From Strongylocentrotus purpuratus (lineage: Eukaryota; Echinodermata; Echinoidea; Camarodonta; Strongylocentrotidae): DNA of 64,000 bases. Under the pieces are notes generated by a model that was given only the letters and a program-made list of their open reading frames with translations, did not search any database and was not told the origin of the DNA. This document shows, piece after piece, positions 46,741 through 58,375 of this stretch. Position 1 is the first letter of the stretch; every line of letters begins with the position of its first letter. Location: assembly GCF_000002235.5 (NCBI RefSeq), contig NW_022145604.1, positions 427,097 to 491,096 on the forward strand, in the 5' to 3' direction. The translations under genes were made by a program, and so were the position numbers.

Positions 46741-48480
46741 ACTGCACCTTTTGGCATTCATGCATTGGTATGCATACATACAATTTCAATATCAACGTAC
46801 ATGCATGCATACAATGCAGAAGTATATCGAGCAAGAAGGAACAAATTATGACAATTGATAGGCACCAGTGCATTTCATGAATAAAATGATATGAATGTGA
46901 ATAACAGCAGCCTTACATTGGGACCCTGGTTCATAACACGTCTTATGAGTGACAAGGTAGAATATCTGATATAAGCTACTGAAATCATTGCATATCATTG
47001 GCTGTGCACAAAGTTTGTTTCAGGAGTTTGGTTCTTGTTATTGATAACGTAGGAAAACTTTCTGTAAAGCAGTATTCTGAAGAATTTCTATGTCAAAGTA
47101 TATGATGTATTATGTATGTAAACTTATTTTGATTCTGTGTACATTTGTAAAATGTGAGCAAAACAAATATCCACTATTGGACAATTGTATTGAATGAAAG
47201 AATGACAAGTGTAATGAAAACTGGGCTCATAAGACCATTCTTATTTTGTTATGTTTCTTTTGTATTTTGATGTTTTTATTATGATGTAAATATCGGATTA
47301 ATGTGTTAAACATAAAATATCACTCATTTGAGCTGCATGGCATTGTTGTTGTTTTCTAATAAACCAATTCGATTCAATTCAATTCAATTCCCCCCTGCCC
47401 TCATCCCCGGTCCAGCGCCCAGCAAAGCCCCCAGCTAGCCCTTCGCTTCCTCCACAGGCTCCCCCCTATAGCGCTTCTCCACAGACAACAAAATACAGTA
47501 GGGGTTTCCCCTTCGCCCTGCCTGCCTCGAATATGTGTTCGTACCTGCCGACCTATTGCCTTATGAATTATTCATGAGTAAGGCAGTAGACGTGCAATAC
47601 GCAAGCGCATGGACTTCAAACCCTCGCTGCTCGCTTCTGTATTACATTGATCAGCAAATAAAATGGTAACGAATAAATAAGAACTAGTCTTTCTTTTGCT
47701 CTTGCTACATTATGTATTAGCGTGGGAAGATGAACAGATGAGATTAACTGTGTCTGTTGATCGACTGGATCTATTTAAGTTACATACAATGTAGTCATAT
47801 TCATCTTTCAACTGGGATTGATTAAACATGTAATAATCTGGCTAACTTTCAATTTAACCAGACTGGATTTGACAGAAATTAAGTTACTCATGTCTGACCA
47901 TGAGACTACTTGGGTTCACCCTATTTAATATAATACAATGTATAAAGGCAGCCTAATATTTGTCATGAAGTTAGTCAAGTTTCTTAGAAATTCCAAATAG
48001 CAGAGTGGTGGAGGCCTTTAGAATATCTTTTTCTTATAATGGTTTTGTTTGTCAAAAATAAGGTTTACCCGTTTAAAACATTGGCATGACAAATAAACAT
48101 TTGCATCTAGATAAACGTACATTTGATGTATATGAATTATTTATTATTATGTAGAGGGGGAATGGAAGAAAGGGACTTTTCAATGTGATTTATAACCTTT
48201 CACTTGATTTTTAAATTTGTAATAAATTTTTAATAAAATATTGATCGTATACTTTTATTATGATGTTACTGTTTTAAAAAGCCTGTGACATTAAGTGGTT
48301 AATTGAGTTTCACTTTATGAGAATGTTCACTTGTGTTGTACCAGTACCCATTGCCATATCTAAGTACTACAGCTTAATCATTTAATTCAGTAAAAGAATT
48401 GATTGTCAACGTCGCAACAATCGTTAACCTACAATTTAAAGTCTTTTTCGGCGAAATGTTTTTTAAAAGTCTACTTTCGA
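46741..48480. other. Unit 1 upstream stretch of the B-box gene
   Basis: Conserved with 56100-58117. It includes CTAATAAACCAATTCGATTC (about 47358), a C-rich 150-base segment, and the palindromic TTATGAATTATTCATGAGTA (about 47560-47582). No coding exon was recognised. Confidence 0.5.
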
Positions 48481-48483
48481 TGT

Positions 48484-51433
48484 ATACGACTGTGTAACAC
48501 ATCGAATGAGTATAATTATACTAGAGACCATTTGTGCTACGTGATTATAAAAATATTGCTGCCATTTGAGAGAGATGTAATAAATTTAGCAATCATACAG
48601 TTTAGTGTCTTGTGTTGGTGTTAGAAAGCTTGATCACTCATTTTGAAAATTCCGTGCAATGATCTTCATTTTGTTATGAGCTCATCAAATGATGGAGGAT
48701 ATTCATTGTAATGAACACGTCACAGTTTGTCACGGATAAGGTAAGATTATCATAAAGGGCTGTTCAAACCCCAATAAGAATTAAAGTTAAATTTATTAAT
48801 ATGAAGTTTGAATCAAAGGTATATACATGTTTTTGAGTTGTTGTTATGTAATGTGTTTAGGTGGTGTATGTTAGCATATTCATGGATGAATGGTTGTACT
48901 TTCAGTTCAAAATCTTGTTATCAAATCATTATTGCTTATGTCTGAACAGCCCTTTAGTCACAATCTAGATCAACTGAGTAACCATGGTAACACGCACGGT
49001 TGTGCGACTTCCAGGGGAGAGAAAGAGAGAGAGAGAGGGGGGGGGGGGAGAAAGAAAGAAAGAGACGGGGCAGAGACAGAAAAGCGAGAGATGGAGAGAG
49101 AGGGGAGACAGAAAGAACAAGTTGTAGAAAATATAATTATGTTCTGGCATAGCGGTATGTTTAATAAACCTTTAATAAAAGAATAAAAAACATGAATAAA
49201 AAGAGAGAGGTATATACGAGATGTTAAAAAGTATTTTGTAATACACAAATTAACGAGTCTGTCAGATGCTGCTCTTGAAGTGATGGATACTTTTATTTAG
49301 AAAGAAAACTGATACATGACATGAGAGAGATAAACACAGTGGATTAGAGAAATAGACCAAATCAAAAACAAGAATTCTTGGTTTTGATTAACAGTTAATC
49401 ATATCTGAAACCATCGCATGAAAAAGAATGTTTATACATGTATACATGAAAATATTTCATTAAGATGCAAGCTGAAACAAGTTAAGGCAATCATAACGAA
49501 GAAGAAACAATTCCCAAACATGAACAAAATAAAAGCAAGCAGTGAATTACATTTCCTCGTGGAATAACACATGGACGAATTCAAGCCACGTTGATACTTA
49601 TTACAAGAAAGTCATGCGTTTAGGCACTAATTCTTTACCGCCACCACTCCGATCCTTTGTTTGCCAAATTATAATCTACCAGCTGATAAGATAAGATATT
49701 CTACAAATACAGTTTTAATATATTCTGCTTACAAAGCTGTGCTCTCTTTCTACATGTACTTTCATTTAAATGTTAAATCTGAATAAAAATATCATTGCCT
49801 TCGTACAAGACAAACTAAAATATAACTGTACCCTGAACCAGTGATGTAAATAAGAGTACTTCAGTTTTACATCTTGTATATACCTGTATGCGAGATATTA
49901 TCATATTAGATCAAACAATAATATATACATATTATAATACAATAAAAGGAAAGGCTGAGTTATAATTATCAATTACATAAGAAAATGCTATGATTTAATA
50001 TCAAATGGGTATTATACCATGTAGCAGTATGTACATTCAATTCAAAGCTGTATAATTTTTGTCTTAATTATAGAGACAGCGTTTTACACTATATAGTTTG
50101 GGCTGAACATGCGACACATCATAACAAAACCTTCATTTGGAACGGGTGGTTGTTTCGGTGCTGTCTCTTTGATCATGGAATGGATCTTTGTCAATTAATC
50201 TGCCTATATTAACCAAGCAACTAAACAAATAGCTAATAATTACCGAGTAGTCAGGTCAAACAAACATACAAACAAACCAACAATATAAATAAAACATATT
50301 CGTCTACGTGATTTTACTCCAACACATCAAACTACATTTGTATCTACTATGCAACTTACACATTGAATAATAACACTAAAATATCTTTGATGGAATGATA
50401 TTACGTATTTAACTACACTGTGTATATGTATACAATATTGAAGAACATGTGAAGTCATGTTAGGGAAACCATAATAAGACAACTTTCCCAAACGTAAGCA
50501 AGTGTACTTGATTACATTTTCACTATAATAAATGACCAAATACCTTACACCTCAAATATAATGATAACTATTTTAAATTACAGGGAATAATATTTCATGC
50601 ATGAACAAAGTGAGAGTAACTCCATTTCCTGGGTATCATAAATCTTGAACTAAACAAACATAATTATATTCTAGATAGAATTCATACTCTGCCACATGGA
50701 ATCTCATATTCTGATAATTCTGATAATTACATTTATTGATACACATCTACAGCATATCGGACCAAATACAGCAAGAATTAAATTAAAACTTAATTATTCA
50801 TCCAGTCGATTTTTCCTCCCACTTATACAAATTCCATTTAATATCTACATCAAATTTCATTAAAAACAATGATAACACATGAACTACCTTATGTATTTTT
50901 GTTTATTTTACAGACAGCGTTTTACACTATATACAGCATTATAGTTGTATAGTTCGGGCTGATTATATGACATACAATAACAAAACCTTCATTTGGAACG
51001 GGTGGTTGTTTATGTGCTGTCTCTTTGATCATAGAATGGATCTTTGTCAATTAATCTGTCTATATTAACCAAGCAACTAAACAAATAGCTAATAATAATA
51101 GTAGTCAGGTGAAACGAACAAACCATGAATGTAAATAAAAACATATTCGTCTACGTCATTTTACTCCTACACATAAAACTTAATTTGTATCTACTATGCA
51201 ACTTACACATGAAATAATAACACTAAGATATCTTCGATACAATGATATTACGTATTTAACAACACTGTGTATATGTATAAAATATTGAAGAACATATATA
51301 TGAACTCATGTTAATTATTATAATAAACTCAGGGGCAATTTCAATATCTTATTGTAAATCTAATATAAATCATATTCGAATTACGTTACACATCGTGGTA
51401 ATGTTCACTCTCCTCAAAAAGTGATGGACAAAG
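48484..51433. other. Unit 2 non-coding stretch, left part
   Basis: Counterpart of 37060-41300. GA-rich patch at 49020-49110. The internal direct duplication (TTCATTTGGAACGGGTGGTT at about 50133 and 50987) is kept, about 0.86 kb apart. No exon seen. Confidence 0.5.
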
Positions 51434-51441
51434 TTAATGAC

Positions 51442-51688
51442 GCTCTAACCGGACATGGTGGCTCAGTGGTTAGAGCGCCTGCCTCATGAACGGGAGGTCG
51501 TGGGTTCGAACCCCGGCCGAGTCATACCAAAGACTTATAACAATGGGACCTTCTGCCTTCTAGCTAGGCGCTCAGCATATTAGATTGGAGAAGGGTAGTA
51601 ATAACATATGTTATGCAGGGCCCGCTGGAAGAGCAGTTTCATTAGTGGCTACCCTGGGTAAATAAAACGTTATTATTATTATTATTTA
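51442..51688 (+). mobile_element. tRNA-headed SINE with TTA tail, 8-bp target duplication
   Basis: The head carries an A box (TGGCTCAGTGGTTAGAG) and a B box (GGGTTCGAACCCC) with tRNA-like spacing. A body with GGGCCCGCTGGAAGAGCAG and GGCTACCCTGGGTAAATAAA and a TTA-repeat tail follow. TTAATGAC flanks both sides (51434-51441, 51689-51696). Unit 1 has the uninterrupted site at about 41305 (AAGTTAATGAAATTGCC). The TTA tail resembles that of the LINE end at 35484, a possible partner. Confidence 0.9.
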
Positions 51689-51696
51689 TTAATGAC

Positions 51697-53527
51697 TGGC
51701 TTACGTTGCTGTTCGAAAGTCTTTGCGATCGAATATACTAATACTAAATGGAATTAACACAATATATTCATGACTATGAGACCAAACAGGTATTTACATA
51801 TTTACAACTACATTTCTGAATGTTTGTAGTGTGTTTGTGGCAGATGATTGAATATACAAAACGAAGGAAACACACACTATTTATTCAATAACGGTTCAAG
51901 TTTTTAACATTAATATCATTTCCACAACACAAGTTTTATGTTTCATCGTCTCCTATCCAAATGACTGTCTGTACACACTTCCATCGGTGAATCGAGAATG
52001 TTAAAACTTCTATTACGTATCGTTTGTAACATTTTCATGAAATTTAATGAATGGTTCCGTAGGTATCATTTTAAAAAGCTTACCGTTAAAAGATTGTAAC
52101 ATGGCAACAAATGAATCGTAAATTATAATATGTTTGTTACAGATGAAAATACAGTGCGTGGTAAGAAACAATTCATTACAGCAAGACACAATGCATTTTA
52201 CATTTGATTTTCAGTATATTTTTATGTTCAACTAAGGGCTTTTTGCCAGTCTGACCGCAAACGTTGGGAGGAAGTTTGTCATGTGAATTGATAAAAGAGT
52301 AAATCCGGGGGGGGGGGGGGGCGGGGTACGTTGAAACTCTTCGGGTATTTTTTAAACTGTAATGTGAACCTAAAATGGAAAATCCGTGAATATTCCTAAT
52401 TTTACTGAGATATTTTAACAGTGTGACCTGCTTTTTCTGTACACCATTTTAATAATTGTCTTCACTGTTCTCCAAATTGGGAAAGTCTTCAACATAATGA
52501 GCCAGGATTTGGGGTCTAAAATTTCTGCCCAGAAATGTTGTTGTCCCGGTACGGTACCCTCGGAATAGACTATTTTCGTGATGCAATCAAATTAAATGCA
52601 CAAATGTTTTTAAGTGCCTCGTTACAAATTATTTCATACACCTGTTACAAATAATTGTATTACAAGCCATAATTTTTGTCTCAGCTAACAACACGTAAGG
52701 TATGCAATTCGCATTCTGACTATTGAAATACAAGAAGTAACTGGTGAATTAATTAATTCTTAACGAGGTACCTAAACAGATTTGTGCATTAATTTTGATT
52801 ACATTACGAAAATGGCTGATTAAAATGAACATGGACCGGTATACAAGCCTCGACCGCTCCTATGCACTCAACCCCTCAACATTTTCGGAGGCGAAGTCCC
52901 TCCCTGTGCAGTGAGCCTACAATAGGCCCTATTTCTTAAAGGGCCCATGACATCGAAACACAAGTGTATTCCTGTTGGTGTGCAGTCCTACATACATCTC
53001 ATATTTTGATATGTAAACTTTAGAATTTGTTTCATAGATTTTTAAATATTTTTTGAAATATTTGTTTTTCAAACTTGCTAAGCTCCACCCCAAAAACCTC
53101 CAGATCTCATTCCCCTTGTGACATCATCTGTCAGTCATCAATGAGATAACTTGAGAAAGTGGTATGTATCTTTGCCAAAGTCGACCACCTGTTACAATAC
53201 GTAATGCAATAGCAACATACAAGTTGCTATGTACATATAAAAATATGAGATGTATGCAGGACTGCACACCAATAGGAATACACTCGTATTTCGATGTCAT
53301 GGGCCCTTTAAGTCCTTCTCTCACCGAGTACCATTTCTTTAAGACACTTGTAATATCAACCAATAATTAAGAAACGGATATTAAACATTATTAAGAGTTT
53401 TAATATGACGATATTTTTTCTCTCTTTATTGGGATTTTATGAGGATAGGCAAATTATAAAATACATGTAGTATTCTTCCACAAAAGCAGTGCTCAAAGCC
53501 AAATGTACAGATCTCTTTATGATAGGT
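51697..53527. other. Unit 2 stretch downstream of B-box gene 2
   Basis: Holds a G run at about 52309-52320 and the foldback element 52937-53310. AATAAA on the minus strand at 53430-53425, about 100 bases past the stop codon, is the likely poly(A) signal of B-box gene 2. Confidence 0.55.
52937..53310. mobile_element. Foldback MITE with AAAGGGCCCATGACATCG ends, unit 2 only
   Basis: AAAGGGCCCATGACATCGAA at the left is mirrored by TTCGATGTCATGGGCCCTTT at the right. The arms extend inward through TGTGCAGTCCT/AGGACTGCACA and ATCTCATATTTT/AAAATATGAGAT. The ends sit in TTAA on both sides (52936-52939, 53308-53311), which allows either a TA or a TTAA duplication. The site is uninterrupted in unit 1. 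Confidence 0.8.
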
Positions 53528-55345
53528 TTAGAGGCTGAATAGCTTGTTAAATACAAAAATGTTGTCTCTATCGGTAGCAATCATCTTCCCTAATGACGTC
53601 ATCATCACATGAGACGAAGACAAGTAGGACTTCCTCAATTTCCCCTTCACCATTCTTGTTGATAGAGGGAATGATGCTACTCTTCTCTTCTTCATATCAC
53701 CATCACTCATCACCTGATCAATCACACACGTCGTGTACTCATCATCTGATGTCACGACGTAGAGGTCGTCTGCATTAGGATCAACGCAGACGCTCACGAT
53801 GACATCATTGTGGTGGATTTCCCTTTGAGCACCCTCTCTGTCCATGATGAGCACTCTGCGATCTGCTGGTGAGGGTCGAGCGATGATGTGACCTGACGAC
53901 AGCACACCACACAACCTTATCTTCTCTTTACACGTAATGGTATTGATAATCTTACAATCAGCTGGGTTGATGACGTATATCTCAGACTGACTCACCTCAG
54001 CAGCGATGATCATCCCATCCTTGTCAGCTGCAACATTTACCCTGTTGATACCACGCGTCTTCTTTATTGGTATAGTTACGTCATTGATGAGCTTCCACTG
54101 TTTGTCATACACACTGATGAATCGAGCCAAACTGTCTCCTTTACTATCGCTGTACACTTTACCGCATACCACCTTGTCATCATTCAACACTGCACAGGAC
54201 TCAACCCATGACGTGTCATTACCTTCTATCACTCTCTGTATATGTTTAGTGGTGATATCTAACATGTATGTATGTGTACTATAAAATAGCATATCTGTGA
54301 TGATAACATTGCATTCATCTATGCATCCTACAATGGCCGGGAGAGTGATTTTATCTCTGACATTGATTGTTTCAATGAGCTTCCACTCCCCATCATACCC
54401 ATCAATCCTCCCATCATACATCATCTCCCTCCCAGCACCCTTCACAAACCTCACACCTGATACAACACGATTGATTTCTTTCACCTCACCCTCATTCAGT
54501 GGCTTTTTAAGTTCATCACTCACCGATGTATTCACGCGATGCCCGTCTTTGACAATATTTTTATCGTCTAGGAGTACTGTGTCAAGTGTCTGGTTTGCAT
54601 TCTCTGTAGTTTTTGTGTCATCTTGCCATGATTTCTCCAACTCGCCAATCTTTCTCTCGATCTCTTGTGCAATGTTCTGAATGTCAGCATAGAGATCGCG
54701 ATGTTTATTATTTATTGGTTCTTGTCTTTTCTCTGCATTTGCGTTGTTTTCATCATGTCGCTTCTTTCTCTCCTCATTGTTCTTTCGAATCTTATCCTGC
54801 ATCTTTTGAATCTTTTCTTCGAGTTTTTGGTTTTTCCCACCAATCTCCTGGTCGATTTTAGCAGCATCCTCCTGTTCCCTGACTTTGTCTCTTGCAATCG
54901 CTTTTTCGATTACGGAATCCACCTTATCTTTGATACTTTGCAGATGTTCGTCTGCGGATTGTCTACACTGACTAATGTGCTTTCCGTGGACTCGACATAA
55001 CTGTAACTTCTCCATCGCCTTTTCCTTCAGAATGGTGAGCTTTGCTTTATTGTCTATGATTGCATCATCTATATCCTGTCGCACGCAAGGCTTTTCATGA
55101 TATATCATAGCACATGAAACACATAAAGCTACGCCATGTGTTTTGCAATACAAATCAATATCTTTACCATGTTTCTCACAATACAGATTAGGCCCACCCT
55201 TTCTTGGTCTTCCGATGCATTCCTTTTTGGAGGCGCAGTCATGGCAGAGCTTCTTCTTCTCCTTCACATAGAAAGTCAGATCTGTATTCGCCTCACACTC
55301 TTCTCCTTCACAGACGCCCTCTACAGAGCTGAATCCAGAAGCCAT
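53528..55345 (-). CDS. RING-less B-box/coiled-coil protein with propeller-like C-terminus (paralogue 2)
   Basis: 605 residues, single coding exon, tandem duplicate of the 43929-45752 gene. By eye the two are roughly four-fifths identical. Cys/His positions are shared: C12, C17, C34, C37, then C56, H59, C67, C75, C78, H83. One residue of the B-box 2 end is missing here (MIYHEKPC against MIDHPEKPC). The coiled coil (about 91-299) is highly conserved; the propeller-like part (about 309-605) differs more, notably at a Thr/Ser-rich insert of paralogue 1 (NTTSSYTTSS, here KKTRG) and in the last 60 residues (MVKGKLRKSYLSSSHVMM). No frameshift or stop, so both copies look active. Upstream lies a conserved acceptor (TCTGCAG|GTCAAC), and a likely poly(A) signal lies at 53430-53425. 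Confidence 0.85.
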   Translation of the reverse strand: MASGFSSVEGVCEGEECEANTDLTFYVKEKKKLCHDCASKKECIGRPRKGGPNLYCEKHGKDIDLYCKTHGVALCVSCAMIYHEKPCVRQDIDDAIIDNKAKLTILKEKAMEKLQLCRVHGKHISQCRQSADEHLQSIKDKVDSVIEKAIARDKVREQEDAAKIDQEIGGKNQKLEEKIQKMQDKIRKNNEERKKRHDENNANAEKRQEPINNKHRDLYADIQNIAQEIERKIGELEKSWQDDTKTTENANQTLDTVLLDDKNIVKDGHRVNTSVSDELKKPLNEGEVKEINRVVSGVRFVKGAGREMMYDGRIDGYDGEWKLIETINVRDKITLPAIVGCIDECNVIITDMLFYSTHTYMLDITTKHIQRVIEGNDTSWVESCAVLNDDKVVCGKVYSDSKGDSLARFISVYDKQWKLINDVTIPIKKTRGINRVNVAADKDGMIIAAEVSQSEIYVINPADCKIINTITCKEKIRLCGVLSSGHIIARPSPADRRVLIMDREGAQREIHHNDVIVSVCVDPNADDLYVVTSDDEYTTCVIDQVMSDGDMKKRRVASFPLSTRMVKGKLRKSYLSSSHVMMTSLGKMIATDRDNIFVFNKLFSL

Positions 55346-55363
55346 GCTGATCAGAGTGTTGAC

Positions 55364-55606
55364 CTGCAGATTTAATTTAACCAGGGGAGCAGGAGAGAGA
55401 GAGAGAGAGAAAGAAAGAGAGGGAGAGGTGAATTAATAGAGAGCGGGGGGGGGGGGGGGGGGGGGGACAGAAGAAGAATTATTGAAAGGGAAGATAAAAA
55501 TGGTGTCTGAGAAATATAATAATCGCGCCTTATATCGACCATCATCATCATCACCATCATCGTCGTCAACATCATCACTGAGAGAAAGACAAAGAAAGAG
55601 AAGAGT

Positions 55607-55652
<46 letters not shown>

Positions 55653-55689
55653 AAGAGAGATAGAGAAAGAGAGATAGAGAGAGAGAGAT

Positions 55690-55724
<35 letters not shown>

Positions 55725-56250
55725 TAGAGAAAGAGGGGATGGGAGGGGTATCTTCTTTATATCACTTTCCTTTGAAGCCTCAATAAAATAATAAAATATA
55801 TATACTGCTTCATTCCGCTTCATGCACATTAAAAAGTGTTATAACTTGCTTAATTTTTCATTGTTCTGCCTTCAAAACTTACTCTCACAAACTTTTAAAT
55901 ATACCCCGTATACCTCAGTATACAGTCATAGTCTACCAATATTCAGTTGTTTCTAATCATACATTTTTATCCTACTTCCGTGTTCAAAATTCCACATTAC
56001 TCATATTTCATCAAAGCAACACACAGTATATATCACCCAATATTAACATAATAGCTGCTTTCTAACCTTTGTGATGTAAATTCCCCGAGAAAGCTGACCA
56101 CATAGACACTCTTTCGATAACTAGAACGTTGTCCGAAGAAGTAATGTGTGCGTCAGATGCAATGAAAATGGCGTCTGGTCCAACTCCAAACTACTGCACC
56201 TTTTGGCATTCATGCACCGGTATGCAAACATACAATGTCAATAGCAACTT
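55364..56250 (-). other. 5' non-coding exon and intron of B-box gene 2
   Basis: Donor CACAAAG|GTTAGA (exon end at 56067) and acceptor CTGCAG|GTCAAC (exon restart at 55363) define a 703-bp intron matching that of paralogue 1. Exon sequence around 56075-56190 is conserved between units. The first exon start is unknown. Confidence 0.55.
55385..55740. repeat. GA/CT microsatellite inside the 5' UTR intron (unit 2)
   Basis: GA repeats at about 55390-55425 and 55605-55735, a G run of about 20 at 55446-55467, and the conserved ATCATCATCATCACCATCAT segment between. Confidence 0.9.
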
Positions 56251-58118
56251 ACATGCATGCATGCATACAATGCAGAAGTATAGCAAGCCAGAAGGAACAA
56301 ATTATGACAATTGATAGGCACCGGTGCACTTCATGAATAAAATGATATGAATGTGAATAACAGCAGGCTTACATTGGGACCCTGGTTCATAACGCGTCTT
56401 ATGAGTGACAAGGTAAGAATATCAGATAAGCTACTGAAATCCTTGCCTATGATTGGCTGTGAATAATTTTGATCTTTAATAAAGTTTGGCACTTTTTAGG
56501 CCCATAGGACTGTTTTCTGATTTTTCCTTCTGAATCTGTTATAATATTGCTGGTTGATGTTACCATTCCTATTTTTGTCATGTTTTTTTGTAGTATTTTG
56601 ATGTTTCCATTATGATGTAAATATCTGATTACTTTGTAAAACAGACAATATCAGACTTGAGCTGCATGTCATGCTATTGATTCTAATAAACCAATTCGAT
56701 TCTTCAATTCGCCCCCCCCCCCCTCCTCATCCCCGGTCCAGGGCCCAGCAAAGCCACCAGTTAGCCCTTCTCTTCCTCCGTATAAGCCTCCCCTATGGCT
56801 TCCCCATAGACAACACAATACAGTAGGGCTTTCCCCCTTCGCCCTGCCTGCCTCAAATGTATTCGTACCTGCCGACCTTTTACCTTATGAATTATTCATG
56901 AGTAAGGCAGTAGACATGCAATACGCAAGCGCGTGGACTTCAAACCCTCGCTGCTCGCCAATGTACAAAATTGTTTAGCAAATAAAATGGTAACGAATAA
57001 ATAAGAACTAGTCTTTCTTTTGCTCTTGCTTCATTATTTATTAGCGTGGGAAGATGAACATGTGAGATTACTGTGTCTGTTGATCAACTGGGTGTATTTA
57101 AGATACATAGTCATATTCATCTTTCAACTGGGATTGATTAAACATTTAGTAAACTGGCTAACTTTCAATTTAACCAGACTGGATTTGAAAGAAATTAAGT
57201 TACTCATGTCTGACCGTGAGACTACTTGGGTTCACCCTATTTGATACAATACAATGTATAAAGGCAGCCTAATAGTTGCTTAGAAATTCCAAAAAGCAGA
57301 GTGGTGGAGGCTTATAGAATATATTTTTCTTATAATGGTTTTGTTTGTCAAAAATAATGTTTACCCATTTAAAACATTGGCAAGACAAAAACACATTTGC
57401 ATCTAGATAAACGTACATGTGATGTATATGAATTATCTATTATTATGAAGAGGGGGAAATGGAAGAAAGGGACTTTTCAATATGATTTATAACCTTTTAT
57501 TTTACCATAAATTGTAAATAAAATTTTGATCGTATAATTTTATTATGATGTTATTAGAAGCTTGTGACATTAAGTGGTTAATTAAGTTTCACGATAATTT
57601 TCACTTGTGTTGTACCAGTACCCATTTCCATATCTATATATGTACTACAGTTTTAAATTTAATTCAGTAAAACAATTAATTGTCAACGTGGCAACAATCA
57701 TTAACTACAATTTAAAGTTTGTTAATGTAATTTTTGTTTTAGAATACACTTTCTATATGCATTATCATGTCATTCTTTATGTAATTGTCTGTAACGTTTG
57801 CATAAAAAACTGCTCTCAGTTGTCTAAAGAGAAAAGAAAAATACATTGAAATAGGTTTTTGTCATAATTCCCATTCGTTTTCTACGTGCTACCATTGTTT
57901 TTTTTCCAATCGTGTTCTTTCCTGTCGCATTATAGACATTACTCTCAAGAGATGACTTTGAATATTTGTAGGTATCATGTAATGAGACTATTTATTGTAT
58001 GCTATGCAAAGGCATTATTAGTATTATCACTTTGAACAGGCCGGACAAAATGACTTCATATGATCTTTCCAAAGTCCTAAATTCCGGCGAAATATCTTAA
58101 AATAGTCTACTTTCGATG
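56251..58118. other. Unit 2 upstream stretch of B-box gene 2
   Basis: Counterpart of 46741-48480. Keeps CTAATAAACCAATTCGATTC, a C-rich segment and the TTATGAATTATTCATGAGTA palindrome (about 56885). No coding exon recognised. Confidence 0.5.
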
Positions 58119-58375
58119 TACACACAGACAAATGAAAGGTGTTCTTGGGGAGTAAAACGAAAGTGGAAAAATAGGGCGCCCCCTATTACACCTTTTAGGG
58201 AGTAAAACATGGAAATACGCAATGGTGTATATTTGAGGGATGTAATTTTACACCCTATTTTAGTCAGACGAGCTCTGATTGGTCAGTGCATATGCGCATG
58301 CTCTACAGCAATGGCGTATCGTGTCGATATAGGTACTGCTAAATGAAGGAAAATTAGCATAATTTACATATTTTA

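Larger units (their letters stand above)
37060..48480. repeat. Segmental duplication, unit 1
   Basis: Homologous in order and orientation to unit 2 (48481-58120) and to the start of unit 3 (61675 onward). Anchors include CCATTTGAGAGAGATGTAAT at 37137 and 48553 and its shortened version at 61747, the stretch TCCCAAACATGAACAAAATA at 39497 and 49513, the B-box gene, its 5' exon, and a C-rich segment near 47390/56710. Unit 1 is longer because of insertions at 37.3-38.5 kb, 38680-38893 and about 41.9-42.3 kb. Confidence 0.9.
48481..58120. repeat. Segmental duplication, unit 2
   Basis: About 9.6 kb, homologous to unit 1 throughout, including the B-box gene and its 5' exon. It differs by a SINE (51442-51688), a foldback element (52937-53310) and the lack of the unit 1 insertions. 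It ends where the TA-flanked composite element interrupts the start of unit 3. Confidence 0.9.

Noticed and set aside
51451-51525. Functional tRNA gene
   Set aside because: A and B boxes are present, but the acceptor stem does not pair and the sequence continues into a SINE body with a TTA tail and target duplications.
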